Shown here one piece after another: positions 61,695 through 64,000 of a stretch of DNA of 64,000 nt; within the stretch, counting starts at the first letter, position 1, and each line of letters starts with the position of its first letter. The stretch spans positions 124,001-188,000 of the forward strand of contig NZ_WXUB01000006.1 in assembly GCF_011799805.1 (NCBI RefSeq). Reading direction: 5' to 3'. Origin of the DNA: Maribellus sediminis. Its GTDB lineage: Bacteria > Bacteroidota > Bacteroidia > Bacteroidales > Prolixibacteraceae. The notes beneath the pieces were generated by a model that was given only the letters and a program-made list of their open reading frames with translations, did not search any database and had not been told where the DNA came from. The position numbers and the translations under genes are program-made.

Positions 61695-63500
61695 TTACCA
61701 CCCAGGATTTTGAGTGAAATTGGACAAAATGTCCATCTGATCGATAGGGATTGGATACCAATAATGCTTCTCTTCAAAGTTCTTTGCATAAAACGTTGAA
61801 ATAGGTTCGTATGCATAGGTATATTGGTCGGGGCCCACCCGTGTAATCACTGCAGTCCACAAATCGTTCATTACCACATGGGCAATGCGCCATCTGCGTA
61901 TGTCGTGCCAACGTTGATTCTCGAAACAAAGCTCTACGCTACGTTCGTTCCATATTCTTTCCCGGAATGTTTCTTTGGAGCCGGTAAATTGTGGCAATAC
62001 ATCAACAGCACCCACCCTATTGCGAATAATATTTATAGCTTCCACGGCGGTTAGACTGGTACCAGGTACCGTTCCGTTTGGCCCGTAAGCTTCATTTGCT
62101 GCTTCGGCAAAATCAAGATACAACTGGGCTACCCTGATATGAATGGATTGCATGTAGTAATTAAAATCATTTTCCCAGATGTTAGCAGATTCAGGCCACC
62201 ATTTGCGGATTGCATATGGCGTTCCCGGATAATTATCCCTGATGGCTGTACCATCGTGTGATTTCTGGTTCAAATAAGTATCGTAACGCCAGAATTCCAT
62301 TGGTTTTCGGTTTCCGGGAGTTTCGAAATTCCAGGGAGTTCCATTGGTAAGAATATCATAATAGAAACGGGGATCACGGTTGCTGTAAGGATCCTGGTCG
62401 TTGTACCCGCTACCCGAGGCATGAATTGGTAAACCATTTGCCATTTCAAATAAATCAACAAAATTCTGCGTAGGAGAAGCCATGTGCAAATTGGTTGCAC
62501 CACGAGTCCTTGGTACAAAAGAGGCTAACCATTGTCGACTCCTGGGTTTTCCAGGTCCATCAGTGTAATCCTGGGTAACAGTGTAAAGAATAGCTTCATC
62601 GCTTGCCAATTGTGTTTTACTGTAAAAAATCTTTGCATATTCTTCGGCAGTGCTGCCAGGCATTAAGCGATAAAGATTTTTTGAATTTACATAAGCGATT
62701 GCCTCAGCTGCTGCCTGAGCTGCTAATTTGCAATATTCGATGTTGTATTGCTTGTTATCGTTCATGTTTGGGCTTGCTGCATAAAGCAGTGCCATCGATT
62801 TCAGTGCCAGACAAGCTGTTTTTGTAGCACGTCCTTTTTCGGCATCCGGCCATTTATCAGGTAGCAATTCGAAAGCTTTGTCCAAATCACTAACCAACCA
62901 GTCTGTAGATTCCTGGTAGCTCAATCGTGGAAGATCCATATCATCGTCGGAAGCAAATGCTTTATCAAATTTGAAGAAGCCCCCGAAACGACGAATCAAC
63001 TGGAAGTAATTCCATGCCCTTTTAAAATAGGCCTGCCCCTCAAGCTCTTGCAGTTGTTGTGGTGTTGCATCTTCAATATCCCCAAGGCGCTCCAGGCAAA
63101 TATTGATTGTTCTCAAATTTCTAAAACACATGTCGGGAATCCCCAACCTTCTGATATCTGTATAATCGGATGCTTTTAAACCCCAATCGGTTTCCACTGA
63201 AGTTCCATCCATATAGTTACCGGTATTAATAGATTTGGCTGGATCTCCCGAAGCTGTGGTCACTCCTTCATCGCCCAATGAAAAAATGTATCCGTTCCAA
63301 CCATCAATAAAGAATTCCTGATCCTGATAATAAACCTTATCAAATGCTCCCTTAAAAGATTGGTATCGTGAATAAACCTGGGCATCGGTAACTCCCATTT
63401 CAGGAGATTTATCCAGATAATCTTCGCAAGCTGATGTAAAAAACACAGCGACTGCAAGTATTGTATATTTTATATATTTCATAGTTTCAAATTTTTTCAT
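61695..63500 (-). CDS. SusD/RagB-type nutrient-binding outer-membrane lipoprotein (first pair)
   Basis: A 601-residue SusD homologue with lipobox VFFTSACEDYLDKSP. Internal SusD marks are EGQAYFKRAWNYFQLIRRFGG, ALKSMALLYAASPNMN and near the C-terminus VELCFENQRWHDIRRWRIA, ending TQNPGW. The start at 63500 has an internal alternative at 63482 (MKYIKYTILAV), which would give a more typical signal peptide. It lies 9 bases after the partial SusC at the edge and 35 bases before the second SusC, so the two importer pairs are one operon. It is only distantly related to the second SusD. Confidence 0.92.
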   Translation of the reverse strand: MKKFETMKYIKYTILAVAVFFTSACEDYLDKSPEMGVTDAQVYSRYQSFKGAFDKVYYQDQEFFIDGWNGYIFSLGDEGVTTASGDPAKSINTGNYMDGTSVETDWGLKASDYTDIRRLGIPDMCFRNLRTINICLERLGDIEDATPQQLQELEGQAYFKRAWNYFQLIRRFGGFFKFDKAFASDDDMDLPRLSYQESTDWLVSDLDKAFELLPDKWPDAEKGRATKTACLALKSMALLYAASPNMNDNKQYNIEYCKLAAQAAAEAIAYVNSKNLYRLMPGSTAEEYAKIFYSKTQLASDEAILYTVTQDYTDGPGKPRSRQWLASFVPRTRGATNLHMASPTQNFVDLFEMANGLPIHASGSGYNDQDPYSNRDPRFYYDILTNGTPWNFETPGNRKPMEFWRYDTYLNQKSHDGTAIRDNYPGTPYAIRKWWPESANIWENDFNYYMQSIHIRVAQLYLDFAEAANEAYGPNGTVPGTSLTAVEAINIIRNRVGAVDVLPQFTGSKETFRERIWNERSVELCFENQRWHDIRRWRIAHVVMNDLWTAVITRVGPDQYTYAYEPISTFYAKNFEEKHYWYPIPIDQMDILSNFTQNPGW

Positions 63501-63509
63501 GATGAATCA

Positions 63510-64000
63510 CTAAAAAGATAAGCGAAAGCCAATATTGTATCTTTTTAACAAGGGATAAGCTTGTGTATTGGCCGCTTCCGGATCAACCCTGCTATCAAAA
63601 TTGGTAAACGTAAACAGATTGTTCCCGTTCACAAATATGGTACATGCAGATGCCCCAAACCTTTCGAGAAAGGCTTTGTGCACATTGTATGAGAACTCGG
63701 CGGATTTTAACCTTAAAAATGCTGCGTTCTGAATTCCATAGGTTGAATTTTGACGGTTGTGTTTCTGAATGGTTCCGTCATTTCGCGGCCGATCAGCTAT
63801 TTCGGCAGTTTCCGGCGTCCATCTGTCAAGCGATTCAGGCCAGTCGGTTCCCCACAATATAGCTCCATTCAATCTTTTTCGGGTCCCCCAAACTCCATTA
63901 AAATTGGCCGCCAGACTAAAATTCTTGTAAGTAACACCAAGGTTGGTGGTTGCACTGTATGCAGGAATTTCATCCAGCCGGACAGGTGCATAATCGATCT
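63510..64000 (-). CDS. SusC/RagA-type importer, C-terminal part (5' part beyond window edge)
   Basis: The minus-strand frame is open from the window edge to a stop at 63510-63512 and encodes the last 163 residues of a TonB-linked barrel: RLDEIPAYSATTNLGVTYKNFSL shortened as SATTNLGVTYKNFSL, RLKSAEFSYNVHKAFLERFG, TIFVNGNNLFTFTNF, and the final YNIGFRLSF with the expected terminal Phe. These are the usual last strands of SusC. No start can be set because the gene continues to the right. Confidence 0.93.
   Translation of the reverse strand, partial: IDYAPVRLDEIPAYSATTNLGVTYKNFSLAANFNGVWGTRKRLNGAILWGTDWPESLDRWTPETAEIADRPRNDGTIQKHNRQNSTYGIQNAAFLRLKSAEFSYNVHKAFLERFGASACTIFVNGNNLFTFTNFDSRVDPEAANTQAYPLLKRYNIGFRLSF

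Overview
The window looks like part of a chromosome from a free-living (non-Bacteroides) member of the Bacteroidota. Evidence: two tandem SusC/SusD-type outer-membrane import pairs, a DUF1735-type surface lipoprotein, many lipoprotein signal peptides, TAnnTTTG-type promoter elements, moderate-to-low GC, and three proteins ending in type IX secretion (T9SS) sorting domains. T9SS is absent from gut Bacteroides but common in marine and soil Bacteroidota. Genus cannot be set from this sequence.

The region is essentially one large polysaccharide utilization locus (PUL). From the right edge leftward nearly everything is on the minus strand in closely spaced genes: SusC (partial), SusD, a second SusC, SusD, DUF1735 lipoprotein (64000-55985); a giant seven-repeat T9SS surface protein (55820-50649) closed by a perfect hairpin terminator; a remnant of a small T9SS cargo; a sialate-O-acetylesterase-type esterase; an FG-GAP propeller fused to an alpha/beta-hydrolase esterase; a BNR-propeller T9SS protein; an NHL propeller; a sodium:solute symporter; a GH106-like enzyme with an inserted LamG domain; an uncharacterized lipoprotein; a second GH106-like enzyme; a second FG-GAP propeller; a second BNR T9SS protein with five Ig-like repeats; a second copy of the uncharacterized lipoprotein; then GH27/36-like, GH105, ASST-like propeller, GH31, GH2, DUF5107-TPR and GH97 genes. 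The left 11 kb is mixed in orientation: a plus-strand GH29 fucosidase, a minus-strand GH78 rhamnosidase, and a plus-strand trio of GH95 fucosidase (cut by the window edge), an ornithine cyclodeaminase-family protein and an iron-sulfur L-serine dehydratase. Decayed sulfatase and GH2 gene fragments lie between these genes.

Taken together the enzymes predict a substrate rich in L-rhamnose, L-fucose and galactose or glucose, with acetyl esters and uronic acid. GH105 implies that unsaturated uronic acid ends are produced, yet no recognizable polysaccharide lyase is encoded here. The most interesting feature is a set of four protein families (GH106-like, uncharacterized 630-645 residue lipoprotein, FG-GAP propeller, BNR propeller with T9SS domain), each present twice, with the FG-GAP -> BNR order conserved. 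These contain the best candidates for an undescribed glycan-cleaving module, possibly including the missing lyase. No transcriptional regulator and no cytoplasmic sugar catabolism genes are visible, so they must lie outside the window or elsewhere in the genome.
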